From contig CAXXSS010000001.1 of NCBI GenBank assembly GCA_963676865.2, positions 3,162,001 through 3,226,000 on the forward strand: a DNA stretch of 64,000 nt. The letters are read 5' to 3'. The DNA is from JAAYUD01 sp963676865 (GTDB lineage Bacteria > Bacteroidota > Bacteroidia > Bacteroidales > Bacteroidaceae). Positions within the stretch are counted from its first letter, which is position 1. The number at the start of each line of letters is the position of its first letter. The position numbers were made by a program, and so were the translations under genes. The notes below the pieces were generated by a model. It ran no database searches, was not told where the DNA came from, and saw nothing but the letters and a program-made list of their open reading frames with translations. Below are positions 1 to 8,315 of the stretch, in pieces.

Positions 1-48
1 ATACACACACAATCTTAATAATAAACTAAAATAAAATATTGAAGAAAC

Positions 49-1347
49 ATGGTTTGGAATGAGAACATTGAATGTATGGATCGCGATACACTCAGAAAGA
101 TTCAGGACATTCGTTTGAAAAAGATGGTTGATTACGTTTATCATAATACGCCTTTCTATCGTAAAAAAATGCAGGAGATGAACTTAACTCCCGATGATAT
201 TAATGGAATAGATGATATTACGAAATTGCCTTTTACTACAAAATTAGATTTACGTGATAATTATCCTTTTGGATTGTGTGCTGTTCCCATGAGTCAGATT
301 GTTCGAATACATGCTTCTTCTGGAACCACGGGTCGTCCTACCGTTGTTCTTTATACCCGAAAAGATTTAAACGTATGGGCCGAGTGTATTTCGCGTGCCT
401 TTACTGCTTACGGTGCAGGGAAAAAAGATATTTTTCAAATCTCTTATGGCTATGGGTTGTTTACAGGTGGACTTGGTGCACACCAAGGAGCCGAGAATAT
501 AGGTGCATCGGTAATTCCGATGTCGAGCGGCAATACTACCAAACAAATTCAATTGATGCACGACTTTGGGACAACTGTTTTGTGTTGTACGCCTTCTTTT
601 TCGCTATATCTTGCCGAGGCTATTAAAGAGTCCGGACTGCCTCGCGACGAATTTAAATTGAGAGTCGGCGCTTTTGGTGCTGAGCCATGGACAGAAAATA
701 TGCGTCATGAAATAGAACAGAATCTGGGTATCAAAGCATACGATATATATGGGTTGAGCGAAATTGCTGGTCCCGGAGTTGGATTCGAATGTGAGTGCCA
801 GAATGGTACGCATCTTAATGAAGACCATTATTATCCTGAAATTATTGATCCGAATACTTTGGAACCTGTAGACTCGGGAGAGACCGGCGAGCTTGTCTTT
901 ACTCATCTCACCAAAGAAGGTATGCCGTTGTTGCGCTATAGAACTCGTGACCTAACAGCTCTTCATTACGATAAATGCGACTGCGGACGAACCTTAGTCC
1001 GCATGGACCGCATTTTGGGACGTAGTGATGATATGCTTATCATTAGAGGTGTTAATGTATTCCCTACTCAGATCGAATCTGTTATTCTTGAAATGAAAGA
1101 ATTTGAACCTCATTTCCTTCTTACGGTAGGACGCGAAAACAATACCGATACGATGGAATTGAAGGTTGAAGTACGTGAGGATTGCTATTCGGACGAAATA
1201 AATATAATGACTGCCTTGAAAAAGAAACTGATGGATCGTTTGCGCAGTGTACTTGGATTGGCCGTCAGTGTCAAACTTGTTGAACCCCGTAGTATAGAGC
1301 GCAGTATGGGGAAAGCTAGGCGAGTGATAGATAACAGAAAACTTTAA
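49..1347 (+). CDS. paaK: Phenylacetate-CoA ligase (AMP-forming)
   Basis: This 432-residue protein is a cytoplasmic adenylate-forming ligase that joins an aryl acid such as phenylacetate to CoA using ATP. The adenylation motif SSGTTGRPT is at about residues 90-98, YGLSEIAGPG is near residue 233, RYRTRDL follows, and the C-terminal part has the short AMP-binding C domain of PaaK proteins. The length is normal for the family. The ACT-domain gene follows after 11 bp, a pairing common in Bacteroides, where indolepyruvate ferredoxin oxidoreductase genes usually lie upstream; that side is outside the window. The ATG at 49 is the first in frame. The role in aryl-acid metabolism is inferred from the family, and the exact acid substrate cannot be told. 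Confidence 0.93.
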   Translation: MVWNENIECMDRDTLRKIQDIRLKKMVDYVYHNTPFYRKKMQEMNLTPDDINGIDDITKLPFTTKLDLRDNYPFGLCAVPMSQIVRIHASSGTTGRPTVVLYTRKDLNVWAECISRAFTAYGAGKKDIFQISYGYGLFTGGLGAHQGAENIGASVIPMSSGNTTKQIQLMHDFGTTVLCCTPSFSLYLAEAIKESGLPRDEFKLRVGAFGAEPWTENMRHEIEQNLGIKAYDIYGLSEIAGPGVGFECECQNGTHLNEDHYYPEIIDPNTLEPVDSGETGELVFTHLTKEGMPLLRYRTRDLTALHYDKCDCGRTLVRMDRILGRSDDMLIIRGVNVFPTQIESVILEMKEFEPHFLLTVGRENNTDTMELKVEVREDCYSDEINIMTALKKKLMDRLRSVLGLAVSVKLVEPRSIERSMGKARRVIDNRKL

Positions 1348-1358
1348 AATATAAAACG

Positions 1359-1784
1359 ATGGTGACAAAACAACTTTCTATTTTTTTAGAAAATAAATCC
1401 GGTCGTCTTAGAGAGGTGACCGAAGTACTGGGAAAGGCAGGCATCAATCTGTCTGCTCTTTGTATTGCCGAAAACTCTGATTTTGGGATACTCCGTTGTA
1501 TTGTATCTGATCCGGATAAGGCTTATGATGCACTTCGAGCCAATCATTTCGCAGTGAAGTTTACCGATGTTATCGGCATTAATTGTCCCAACACCCCTGG
1601 AGCTTTGAGCAAAGTACTCAATTATCTTACCGATGAAGGGATTTTTATTGAATATATGTACTCGTTTGCCAATGGCGATTCGGCTAATGTTATTATCCGT
1701 CCCAGCAATTTGCAACGTTGTATTGAGGTGCTGACAACAAAAAAAGTTGATTTATTGGCAGCAAGTGACTTATATAAGTTATAA
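1359..1784 (+). CDS. Tandem ACT-domain protein
   Basis: This 141-residue protein consists of two ACT domains, at about residues 4-70 and 73-140. Each starts with a beta strand followed by a helix with the typical G-x-L-x-x-V pattern (GRLREVTEVL, GALSKVLNYL). ACT domains bind amino acids or similar small ligands. There is no catalytic domain. It lies 11 bp after the phenylacetate-CoA ligase gene on the same strand and is very likely co-transcribed, so it may sense an aromatic amino acid for that pathway. This role is inference; the domain call is firm. Confidence 0.88.
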   Translation: MVTKQLSIFLENKSGRLREVTEVLGKAGINLSALCIAENSDFGILRCIVSDPDKAYDALRANHFAVKFTDVIGINCPNTPGALSKVLNYLTDEGIFIEYMYSFANGDSANVIIRPSNLQRCIEVLTTKKVDLLAASDLYKL

Positions 1785-1819
1785 TTCACAACTTTTTAGT
1801 ATTAAAAAAGGTTGATTAG

Positions 1820-1850
1820 TTGATTTATTAGCACTGTTTTCATACCTTTG
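1820..1850 (+). promoter_or_regulatory. Bacteroides-type promoter of bamD
   Basis: TTG at 1820-1822 and TACCTTTG at 1843-1850 are separated by 20 bp and match the Bacteroides -33/-7 consensus. The bamD start is 18 bp downstream of the -7 box. Confidence 0.65.
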
Positions 1851-1867
1851 CGAAATATTTTATACGG

Positions 1868-2677
1868 ATGAAGAAGAATACTATTATTATATTATTACTT
1901 TCCATTGTCGTCTTATCGTCTTGTCACGGTTATAATACGTTGTTGAAAAGTACTGATTACGAGTATAAATACGAAGCTGCCAAGTGCTATTATGCTCAAG
2001 GTAAATATTCAAAGGCAGAAAACCTATTGAATGAGTTGATAACCATTCTGAAGGGAACTCCTCAGGCCGAAGAGTCTCTTTATATGCTTGGAATGAGTTA
2101 TTATTGTCAGGGTGATTATGCAACGGCTTCTCAGTCGTTTATTACTTATTACTCTACTTATCCTAGGGGTGAATACGCAGAAGAGGCACGTTTCTATGCT
2201 GGTAAAGCGTTATATCTTGATACAGCTGAACCAAGACTAGACCAAACCAATACTTATTCTGCCATACAACAGTTGCAGCTTTTTATGGAATATTTCCCAG
2301 AAAGCAAACGTAAGGCTGTTGCTCAGAATATGATATTCGAGTTGCAAGATAAATTGGTGTTGAAGGAGGTTTATAATGCTCGTCTTTATTATAACTTAGG
2401 TACTTATTTGGGTAATAACTACCAATCGTGTGTTATTGTCTCGCAAGATGCTCTTAAAGATTATCCGTATACTAAGTTTCGTGAAGAATTGTCGATGCTT
2501 ATTCTTCGATCCAAATACGAGATTGCTATCAATAGTATACACGAGAAGAAGGCCGACCGTTATCGCGATGCGATAGACGAATACTACGGATTTAAGAACG
2601 AGTTTCCGAAGAGTAAATATATCAAGGAAGCCGGTAAAATATTTGAAGAATCAAATTCGAAAGTTAAAGATAAATAA
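1868..2677 (+). CDS. bamD: Outer membrane assembly lipoprotein BamD
   Basis: This 269-residue protein starts with a lipoprotein signal peptide with a lipobox (VVLSSCHG, Cys at residue 19), followed by TPR-like helix pairs (CYYAQGKYSKAENLLNEL, SYYCQGDYATASQSF). It is the periplasmic lipoprotein of the BAM complex that works with BamA to insert beta-barrel proteins. The length and the TPR spacing fit the BamD/YfiO family. The omega-subunit and DUF4293 genes follow closely (5 and 18 bp gaps), a neighbourhood conserved in Bacteroidetes. A good promoter lies just upstream. Confidence 0.92.
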   Translation: MKKNTIIILLLSIVVLSSCHGYNTLLKSTDYEYKYEAAKCYYAQGKYSKAENLLNELITILKGTPQAEESLYMLGMSYYCQGDYATASQSFITYYSTYPRGEYAEEARFYAGKALYLDTAEPRLDQTNTYSAIQQLQLFMEYFPESKRKAVAQNMIFELQDKLVLKEVYNARLYYNLGTYLGNNYQSCVIVSQDALKDYPYTKFREELSMLILRSKYEIAINSIHEKKADRYRDAIDEYYGFKNEFPKSKYIKEAGKIFEESNSKVKDK

Positions 2678-2682
2678 GTCGT

Positions 2683-3021
2683 ATGGATTACAAAAAAACA
2701 AATGCACCAACTACTACTGTGGTTCGCGATATGGAGAAATTTAGCGAACCGACAGGTAATGTCTATGAAAGTCTTGCTATCATTGGCAAGCGGGCAAATC
2801 AAATTAGCGTAGAGATTAAAAATGATCTTTCGAAGAAATTGTCTGAGTTTGCTTCTTATAACGATAATCTAGAGGAAGTTTTCGAGAATAGAGAGCAAAT
2901 TGAGATTTCACGTTATTATGAAAAGTTGCCGAAGCCGGTATTGATTGCCATTCAGGAATTTCTTACCGGAAAGATTTATTTTCGTAATCCTGCAAAGGAG
3001 AAAGATAAATTGGACAAGTAA
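2683..3021 (+). CDS. rpoZ: RNA polymerase omega subunit (RpoZ/Rpb6-like)
   Basis: This 112-residue protein carries the omega/Rpb6 signature NVYESLAIIGKRANQI near residues 26-41, the region that contacts the beta-prime subunit. The charged C-terminal half is typical of the Bacteroidetes form, which differs from the proteobacterial one. It helps fold and assemble RNA polymerase. It lies 5 bp after bamD and 18 bp before the DUF4293 gene in one apparent operon. Confidence 0.85.
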   Translation: MDYKKTNAPTTTVVRDMEKFSEPTGNVYESLAIIGKRANQISVEIKNDLSKKLSEFASYNDNLEEVFENREQIEISRYYEKLPKPVLIAIQEFLTGKIYFRNPAKEKDKLDK

Positions 3022-3039
3022 ATAATAAGGAGATATTGA

Positions 3040-3486
3040 ATGATTCAGCGTGTTCAAACTATATATTTAATAGGCTCTATAGTATTGTTCGTCTTGATGT
3101 TGTGCTTTCCTTTGGGTTATTTTGCACTTGGTACAAGCATTTCATCTCTCGACTTTCGGGGCGTGCAGATAGGTCCTGATTTCCACCACACGCTAGCTAT
3201 ATCGGTTATCCTCATTATTGCAGTGATATGCGAAATCCTTGCACTCTTTTTGTATCGTAACCGTTTGCTCCAAATGCGCTTGGTTACGTTCAATAGTCTG
3301 CTTCAAATAGCGTTTTATATAGCATTGGTTTCATATATTTTCCTTTATAAGGGCGAATCTAAAGTGACCTATTCTATTAATTGGACAGTCTTTTTACCAT
3401 TGGTTACTATTATGCTCAATATTCTGTCATATAAAGCCATTCGTAAAGACGAAACGTTGGTGCGCTCTTTAAATCATTTGAGATAA
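3040..3486 (+). CDS. DUF4293-type integral membrane protein
   Basis: This 148-residue protein has four predicted membrane helices (about residues 7-29, 48-70, 77-99 and 108-130) joined by short loops. It starts MIQRVQTIYL, which is characteristic of the DUF4293 family of Bacteroidetes. No catalytic motif is visible and the function is unknown. It is the last gene of the bamD-rpoZ unit and is followed by a strong terminator hairpin at 3516. Confidence 0.85.
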   Translation: MIQRVQTIYLIGSIVLFVLMLCFPLGYFALGTSISSLDFRGVQIGPDFHHTLAISVILIIAVICEILALFLYRNRLLQMRLVTFNSLLQIAFYIALVSYIFLYKGESKVTYSINWTVFLPLVTIMLNILSYKAIRKDETLVRSLNHLR

Positions 3487-3515
3487 CAAAGAATATATAT
3501 AACATTATTGTTTGA

Positions 3516-3548
3516 AGAGACGCAATATCATTGCGTCTCTTTTAATTT
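3516..3548 (+). terminator. Rho-independent terminator of the bamD-rpoZ-DUF4293 operon
   Basis: AGAGACGCAAT (3516-3526) and ATTGCGTCTCT (3530-3540) form a perfect 11-bp stem with a 3-base loop, followed by TTTAATTT. The in-frame TTG at 3512 lies at the foot of this hairpin, which argues against it as the start of the next gene. Confidence 0.85.
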
Positions 3549-3556
3549 CAAAACAG

Positions 3557-4360
3557 ATGAAACAATTACTTGCTTTTTTACTTCTTTTCTATGCAGCGGC
3601 TCTTTGTGCTCAAACGTATAAAGTGGAAAATAACATTCCATATATCGGTAAAATGGAGCAGGATGTATATCGTAAAGAACGTTGTAAACTTGATATCTAT
3701 TATCCTGTGGGGAAGAAAGATTTTTCGACGGTTGTGTGGTTTCATGGCGGTGGTTTGGAAGGTGGGAGTAAGAGCTTTCCCGAACAATTAATGAATCAGG
3801 GTTTTGCGGTAGTAGCCGTTAACTATCGTTTGAGTCCGCGTGCCAAAAATCCTTCTTATATTATTGATGCCGCTGAGGCTGTAGCATGGACTATGAAACA
3901 TATTGCCGACTATGGTGGGTGTGCGGATAGAGTTTTTGTTTCGGGACATTCGGCTGGTGGTTATCTGACGTTAATGTTGGCTATGGATAAGCAATATTTG
4001 AATCGCTTTGGGGGCGATGCCGATAAAATTGCAGCCTATCTCCCTATTAGCGGACAAACGGTGACTCATTTCACTATTCGAAAAGAAAGAGGATTGCCTG
4101 ACGGTATTCCCGTTGTTGACGAATATGCTCCTGTGAATAAAGCACGAAGAGATACGCCTCCTATCGTTTTGCTTACTGGAGATAAGTCTTTAGAAATGGC
4201 TTCACGCTATGAAGAAAACGCTTTGCTCGAATCAGTATTGCGCAATCTTGGTAATAAAAATGTGAAGCTTTACGAAATGCAGGGATTTGATCATGGGCAA
4301 GTCTGTGCTCCTGCTTGTCTGTTTGTAGCAAACTATGTAAATCATTACAGCAAGCGTTGA
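3557..4360 (+). CDS. Secreted alpha/beta-hydrolase (esterase/lipase-like)
   Basis: With the ATG at 3557 the protein has 267 residues and begins with a signal peptide (MKQLLAFLLLFYAAALCAQ). The fold shows an HGGG oxyanion motif (WFHGGG), the nucleophile elbow GHSAGG, an acidic residue in LLTGDKS and a final His in GFDHGQ, which is the complete triad of BD-FAE/carboxylesterase-like enzymes. A longer reading from TTG 3512 would begin inside a terminator and is rejected. It probably hydrolyses an ester in the periplasm or outside the cell, and the substrate is unknown. It appears to be monocistronic. Confidence 0.85.
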   Translation: MKQLLAFLLLFYAAALCAQTYKVENNIPYIGKMEQDVYRKERCKLDIYYPVGKKDFSTVVWFHGGGLEGGSKSFPEQLMNQGFAVVAVNYRLSPRAKNPSYIIDAAEAVAWTMKHIADYGGCADRVFVSGHSAGGYLTLMLAMDKQYLNRFGGDADKIAAYLPISGQTVTHFTIRKERGLPDGIPVVDEYAPVNKARRDTPPIVLLTGDKSLEMASRYEENALLESVLRNLGNKNVKLYEMQGFDHGQVCAPACLFVANYVNHYSKR

Positions 4361-4426
4361 TTTGCTCGAACTAAATGGGCTAATGTATCTTAGTGTGTGG
4401 TGTACTGAACTTTGTTGACAGTTAAA

Positions 4427-4831
4427 CTATTGATCTATTTTGTATTTGTAATCTTTGGTGACTTCCAATACTCCCCTTATCTTCTTAAAATATTGAATAG
4501 ACTCCTCTTGCGTCTTACTCTCCGGAATGGATATGGCAATGCCGTTTATGTTATTATAGGTATATAGTATCGTTGCTCCGTATTGCTTAATAGCTTCTAA
4601 GATATTCTTTTTTCCGTTATCTTGGTTATAATAGATAATAAGAGTCTTAGGGTTGTATTGGGTAGAATCTTTTTTAAGAGATATTTGCTGACTCTTGGTT
4701 TGTCCACCTTGAAACTGCGTATAGTATTGTTTGGGTACTCCATGATTAAATTTAGTGCTGCTACATCCTACACAAAACAAGTAGGATGCAACAGTTATTA
4801 ATATCGGAAGAACTTTTTTCGTTTTGATCAT
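4427..4831 (-). CDS. Small lipoprotein with subtilisin-propeptide (I9)-like fold
   Basis: The ATG at 4831 gives 134 residues beginning MIKTKKVLPI, with a lipobox ending at Cys in FCVGCSS. The second half (about residues 62-130) reads like a peptidase inhibitor I9 domain: a first strand TLIIYYN, a helix, GATILYTYNNINGIAISI, a second helix, and GVLEVTKDYKY. There is no protease domain attached. It lies 16 bp after the three-domain polysaccharide synthase gene on the same strand and is probably co-expressed. I infer a chaperone-like or inhibitory role at the membrane; the family assignment comes from pattern only. An upstream extension to 4864 would hide the signal peptide and overlap the synthase gene. 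Confidence 0.7.
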   Translation of the reverse strand: MIKTKKVLPILITVASYLFCVGCSSTKFNHGVPKQYYTQFQGGQTKSQQISLKKDSTQYNPKTLIIYYNQDNGKKNILEAIKQYGATILYTYNNINGIAISIPESKTQEESIQYFKKIRGVLEVTKDYKYKIDQ

Positions 4832-4847
4832 TGTTATTGTTTTATAA

Positions 4848-7800
4848 TTAAATGTCGGCCACATTACCGGTGCGTTTTAGTACTCCCCATGTCTGTAACT
4901 CTCCTTTGAGAGCCTTTTTATAGCTCTTAAAGAGTACTACATACATAATCCAACGATAACAGAAACGTTGCGGAATAATCCAAAGCAGTATCCATAGTTT
5001 TTCTTTTTCGAAAATATAGGCTGCAATAGAAATACTTGCATCAACGATCATAAAGATTAAATAATAGGTGAATATCTTTCCTGCATTGCCCGAGAACAAT
5101 CCGATGATCATGAATAGATCGGCCAGTGGTGAGAAAGTAGGTATGATAAATTGGAATATCAGCATGTTTGGCATTGCCCATAGTCCAAGCCCCTTATATT
5201 TTTTGGATACCAACGCATCACGATGTTTCCAGAAAGTTTGCATTACGCCGAAACTCCAGCGAGTACGTTGTTTTATAAATTGTTTTAATTTCTCGGGAGC
5301 CTCAGTCATAGCGATCGCTTTATTTTCATTGTTAATGGCGTATCCGGCTTTAAGAATGCGGATCGTTAAGTCGCAGTCTTCGGCAAGTGTATCGGTTGTT
5401 AGCCCGCCAGCTTTCTCAATGGCCTTCTTTCTAAAGGCACCTATAGCTCCCGGCACTACAGTGATAGCATTGATATTCGAATAGGCCAGACGGTCAAAGT
5501 TCTGGCTGGTTGTATATTCTATTGCTTGCCATTTGGTTAGCATGTTACGTCGGTTACCGACTTTCACATTGCCGGCAATGGCTCCAATGCTTTCTTCTTT
5601 GTCATTCAAGAAGTGAATCATCATTAACGAAACTGCATCGTGGTAGAGTTTAGTGTCCGCATCAATACAAACAACATATTCCGCATCTGTATTTGCTATG
5701 CCGTAGTTTAATGCAGAAGCTTTGCCACCATTGGGCTTTGTCAGCAATTTCATCTTTGGATTGTCTGAATAAGCTTCACATACCCTTTTGAAAGTTTCAT
5801 CTTTACTTCCGTCATCAACGAAGATGATGTTGAAGTTTGGATAGTCTTGTTCCAACAGATTCTTTAGTGACGACACGGCATTCACTTCTTCATTATAAGC
5901 AGGTACTATGATGGATACTAATGGTGCATTCTCAAAATCGGTAGGGTTGTATACCAGCTTCTTGTCTTTACGTTTTTCTCGTATCGTAAGTATTGACATA
6001 AACACTAAACGCCCTATGCCCAGTATAATAAAGATGATGAAGAGTGCGGTAAGGAAGTTTGTTATTTCGTATATGATAGTAGCCAGCGTCAAATTGGCTT
6101 GCATGGCATAGTATTCTTCCCCTTTTGGTATAGAAGGCATGAGCTGGTCACGCGTTTTGCCTAAGAATTGCGACAACGTAATAAAGGAATACCCCTCTTT
6201 TTTCAGATACTCAATGACTCGAGGCAAGGCTTTAACTGTTTCGGCTCTTGTGTCTCCTCCGGCATCGTGCAATAGTATGATATTTCCATTGCCTTGTTTT
6301 ACTCCTTTTATGACACGTCTGAATATTTCGTCCGCCCTGATACCTACTTCCCAATCTTCCGGGTCGATGGACTCGCCCACGTCCAAATAGTTTTGTTGTC
6401 GCGCTAAAACTATTGGAACAATCTCTTCCATACTTGCCGGATCACTATCTGCGTTGTAGGGCGCGCGGAATAGAATGGTACTATGTCCTGTAATACATTC
6501 TATCAACAATCGAGTGAGGCTGAGTTCCATGAACGTTCGCTCAGGAGTATTTTTTGCTACGTTTCGATGCGTAAAAGTATGATTTCCGATATAGTGTCCA
6601 TCTTCATAGATCTGCTTTACCAGCGGCAAATTCTTTTCTATTTGTAGACCTACCATAAAGAAGGCAGCATGGATATTATATCTCGAAAGGATGTTCAGTA
6701 TCTTGGGTGTCCAAGTCTCATCGGGCCCATCATCGAAAGTCAACAGCAATTGCTTCTTTCCTGCCTTTCCATATTTGCGTATTTGGTACGAAGACGGTAT
6801 TGAGAGATAATTTTCGTCAGAAATTAGAATGTTTGAATTGTCCATCTCCATATTTACGCTCCCTGAATGCGGAGTCGATAGAGCGTCGAGTACTTCACCG
6901 TCGCCAATATAATTCACATCGTCGCTACCCGGTAGGTTCTCTAAATCGCCAATGCGAAATCTTGCCGCAGCACTGTGAGATAGATCTTTATTATAGAACT
7001 GCCAAAGCCGACTATCTTCACTGCCCAGACGCCAGACACTAAATCCGGCTAGTCCGTATTCACTGCCAAAACGCATTGTATTAAAATGAGTTGCCGCATC
7101 TGTGAAATATACTTGATGGACGACGTTATCATCATCCTCGTAGGCATAATTCAGGTTGTAGGTGTCTTCATCGAAAGTTATTTTAGCTTCTGTATCAGAG
7201 GCTGTAGATAATGCTTCTCTATAAGAAATGCTCGTATTTTCGTTGCCTTTATCTGTCCAATCGTAGCCATAAGCCCCTAGTCCTAATACCACTTTTTCTT
7301 CGGGAACTTTGTCTGTCAAATTATCTACTGCTGCCTGAATCCATTGTTGCGAACTGATTGGTCCGGCTTCGCCTAGTATCATATGTTCGTCATAGGCCAT
7401 AAGGAAGAGGTAGTCGTTGTATTTTGCCAGCTCTTTCAAGTTATAGTCTGTATTGAAAGGAGCTACGTCTTGACTGACAAACAATCCTTTTGAATGAAAT
7501 GCCTGAGATAGTTCTTTAACGAATACGGTAAGATATTCATCACTGCTTTCACTCAGATTCTCAATATCGATATTAATTCCGATGAATTTATTTTTCAGGC
7601 ATTGTTGCAGAACATTATCAATAAGTTCTTTTCGCTTTTTTGAATTGTGCAATATACGTCCTATGCCTTCGGGTCGAAAATTTTGTTGATAGTTATTGCT
7701 TAATATCGGCATGACTGGCACACCACTCTTCTTCATTAGATCGTAGCCTTTGGGGTCGATATTTATTTCTAGTTTATCGGTCTTGGGGTTAATAAAGAAC

Positions 7801-8264
7801 CATTCCGGGATGACTAAATTTAATTTGCTAATATTCTGCTTGAGAGAAAATAGCGATTTCGGGTCCCATGAAACATAGAATGCCGAGCGAATGCCGGCAT
7901 CGAATTTGTTCCAGCTGGCAATATATTTTTCGGTAACCATATCGACGTTACCTTTGAAACGTTTTACTCTTTTTAGATATGCTGCATTCTCTTGAGCATA
8001 ATTGCTATGTTGCTTCTTTTCTTTAAAGAAAGAACGGAAGCCTTTGTATTCTTTGGATAACTTGTTTTCTTTGAGGTATGGCTTTGAAGCCGTTACTACA
8101 CTGCGATAATCTTGTCTAAATGGCAAATTTGGCATGTTGTCGATAATAACCATCGTAATGAATACGGCAACAAGAATAACTGCAATGAAAATGACAAATC
8201 TCATGCTCCATTTAAACTTGTTCCAGCGCGAAGTCGAATCTGTTTGAAAAATCTGTTTAGCCAT
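4848..8264 (-). CDS. GH18-NodB deacetylase-GT2 synthase fusion protein
   Basis: This 1138-residue membrane protein has, in order: a membrane helix (22-41); a GH18-like glycosidase domain (about 120-430) with FIGINIDIEN, keeping the catalytic Glu235 and the Asp two residues before it; a NodB polysaccharide deacetylase domain (about 500-705) with TFDDGPDE at 509-516 and NHTFTH at 561-566; two helices (726-757); a processive GT2 domain (780-1010) with DAD at 868-870, AEDCD at 961-965 and QRTRW at 999-1003; and several C-terminal helices. The layout places the hydrolase and deacetylase outside and the synthase inside the membrane. By analogy with PgaB and PgaC it may make, deacetylate and trim an N-acetylglucosamine-like polymer. 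The domain calls are firm and the product is inferred. Confidence 0.88.
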   Translation of the reverse strand: MAKQIFQTDSTSRWNKFKWSMRFVIFIAVILVAVFITMVIIDNMPNLPFRQDYRSVVTASKPYLKENKLSKEYKGFRSFFKEKKQHSNYAQENAAYLKRVKRFKGNVDMVTEKYIASWNKFDAGIRSAFYVSWDPKSLFSLKQNISKLNLVIPEWFFINPKTDKLEINIDPKGYDLMKKSGVPVMPILSNNYQQNFRPEGIGRILHNSKKRKELIDNVLQQCLKNKFIGINIDIENLSESSDEYLTVFVKELSQAFHSKGLFVSQDVAPFNTDYNLKELAKYNDYLFLMAYDEHMILGEAGPISSQQWIQAAVDNLTDKVPEEKVVLGLGAYGYDWTDKGNENTSISYREALSTASDTEAKITFDEDTYNLNYAYEDDDNVVHQVYFTDAATHFNTMRFGSEYGLAGFSVWRLGSEDSRLWQFYNKDLSHSAAARFRIGDLENLPGSDDVNYIGDGEVLDALSTPHSGSVNMEMDNSNILISDENYLSIPSSYQIRKYGKAGKKQLLLTFDDGPDETWTPKILNILSRYNIHAAFFMVGLQIEKNLPLVKQIYEDGHYIGNHTFTHRNVAKNTPERTFMELSLTRLLIECITGHSTILFRAPYNADSDPASMEEIVPIVLARQQNYLDVGESIDPEDWEVGIRADEIFRRVIKGVKQGNGNIILLHDAGGDTRAETVKALPRVIEYLKKEGYSFITLSQFLGKTRDQLMPSIPKGEEYYAMQANLTLATIIYEITNFLTALFIIFIILGIGRLVFMSILTIREKRKDKKLVYNPTDFENAPLVSIIVPAYNEEVNAVSSLKNLLEQDYPNFNIIFVDDGSKDETFKRVCEAYSDNPKMKLLTKPNGGKASALNYGIANTDAEYVVCIDADTKLYHDAVSLMMIHFLNDKEESIGAIAGNVKVGNRRNMLTKWQAIEYTTSQNFDRLAYSNINAITVVPGAIGAFRKKAIEKAGGLTTDTLAEDCDLTIRILKAGYAINNENKAIAMTEAPEKLKQFIKQRTRWSFGVMQTFWKHRDALVSKKYKGLGLWAMPNMLIFQFIIPTFSPLADLFMIIGLFSGNAGKIFTYYLIFMIVDASISIAAYIFEKEKLWILLWIIPQRFCYRWIMYVVLFKSYKKALKGELQTWGVLKRTGNVADI

Positions 8265-8315
8265 TGTTAAGGACTTTTTTATAACTGAATATTATATTCT
8301 GTTGTGAATGTTTTT

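Noticed and set aside
3512..3556. TTG start for the alpha/beta-hydrolase
   Set aside because: It lies in the terminator hairpin and would mask the signal peptide that begins at 3557.
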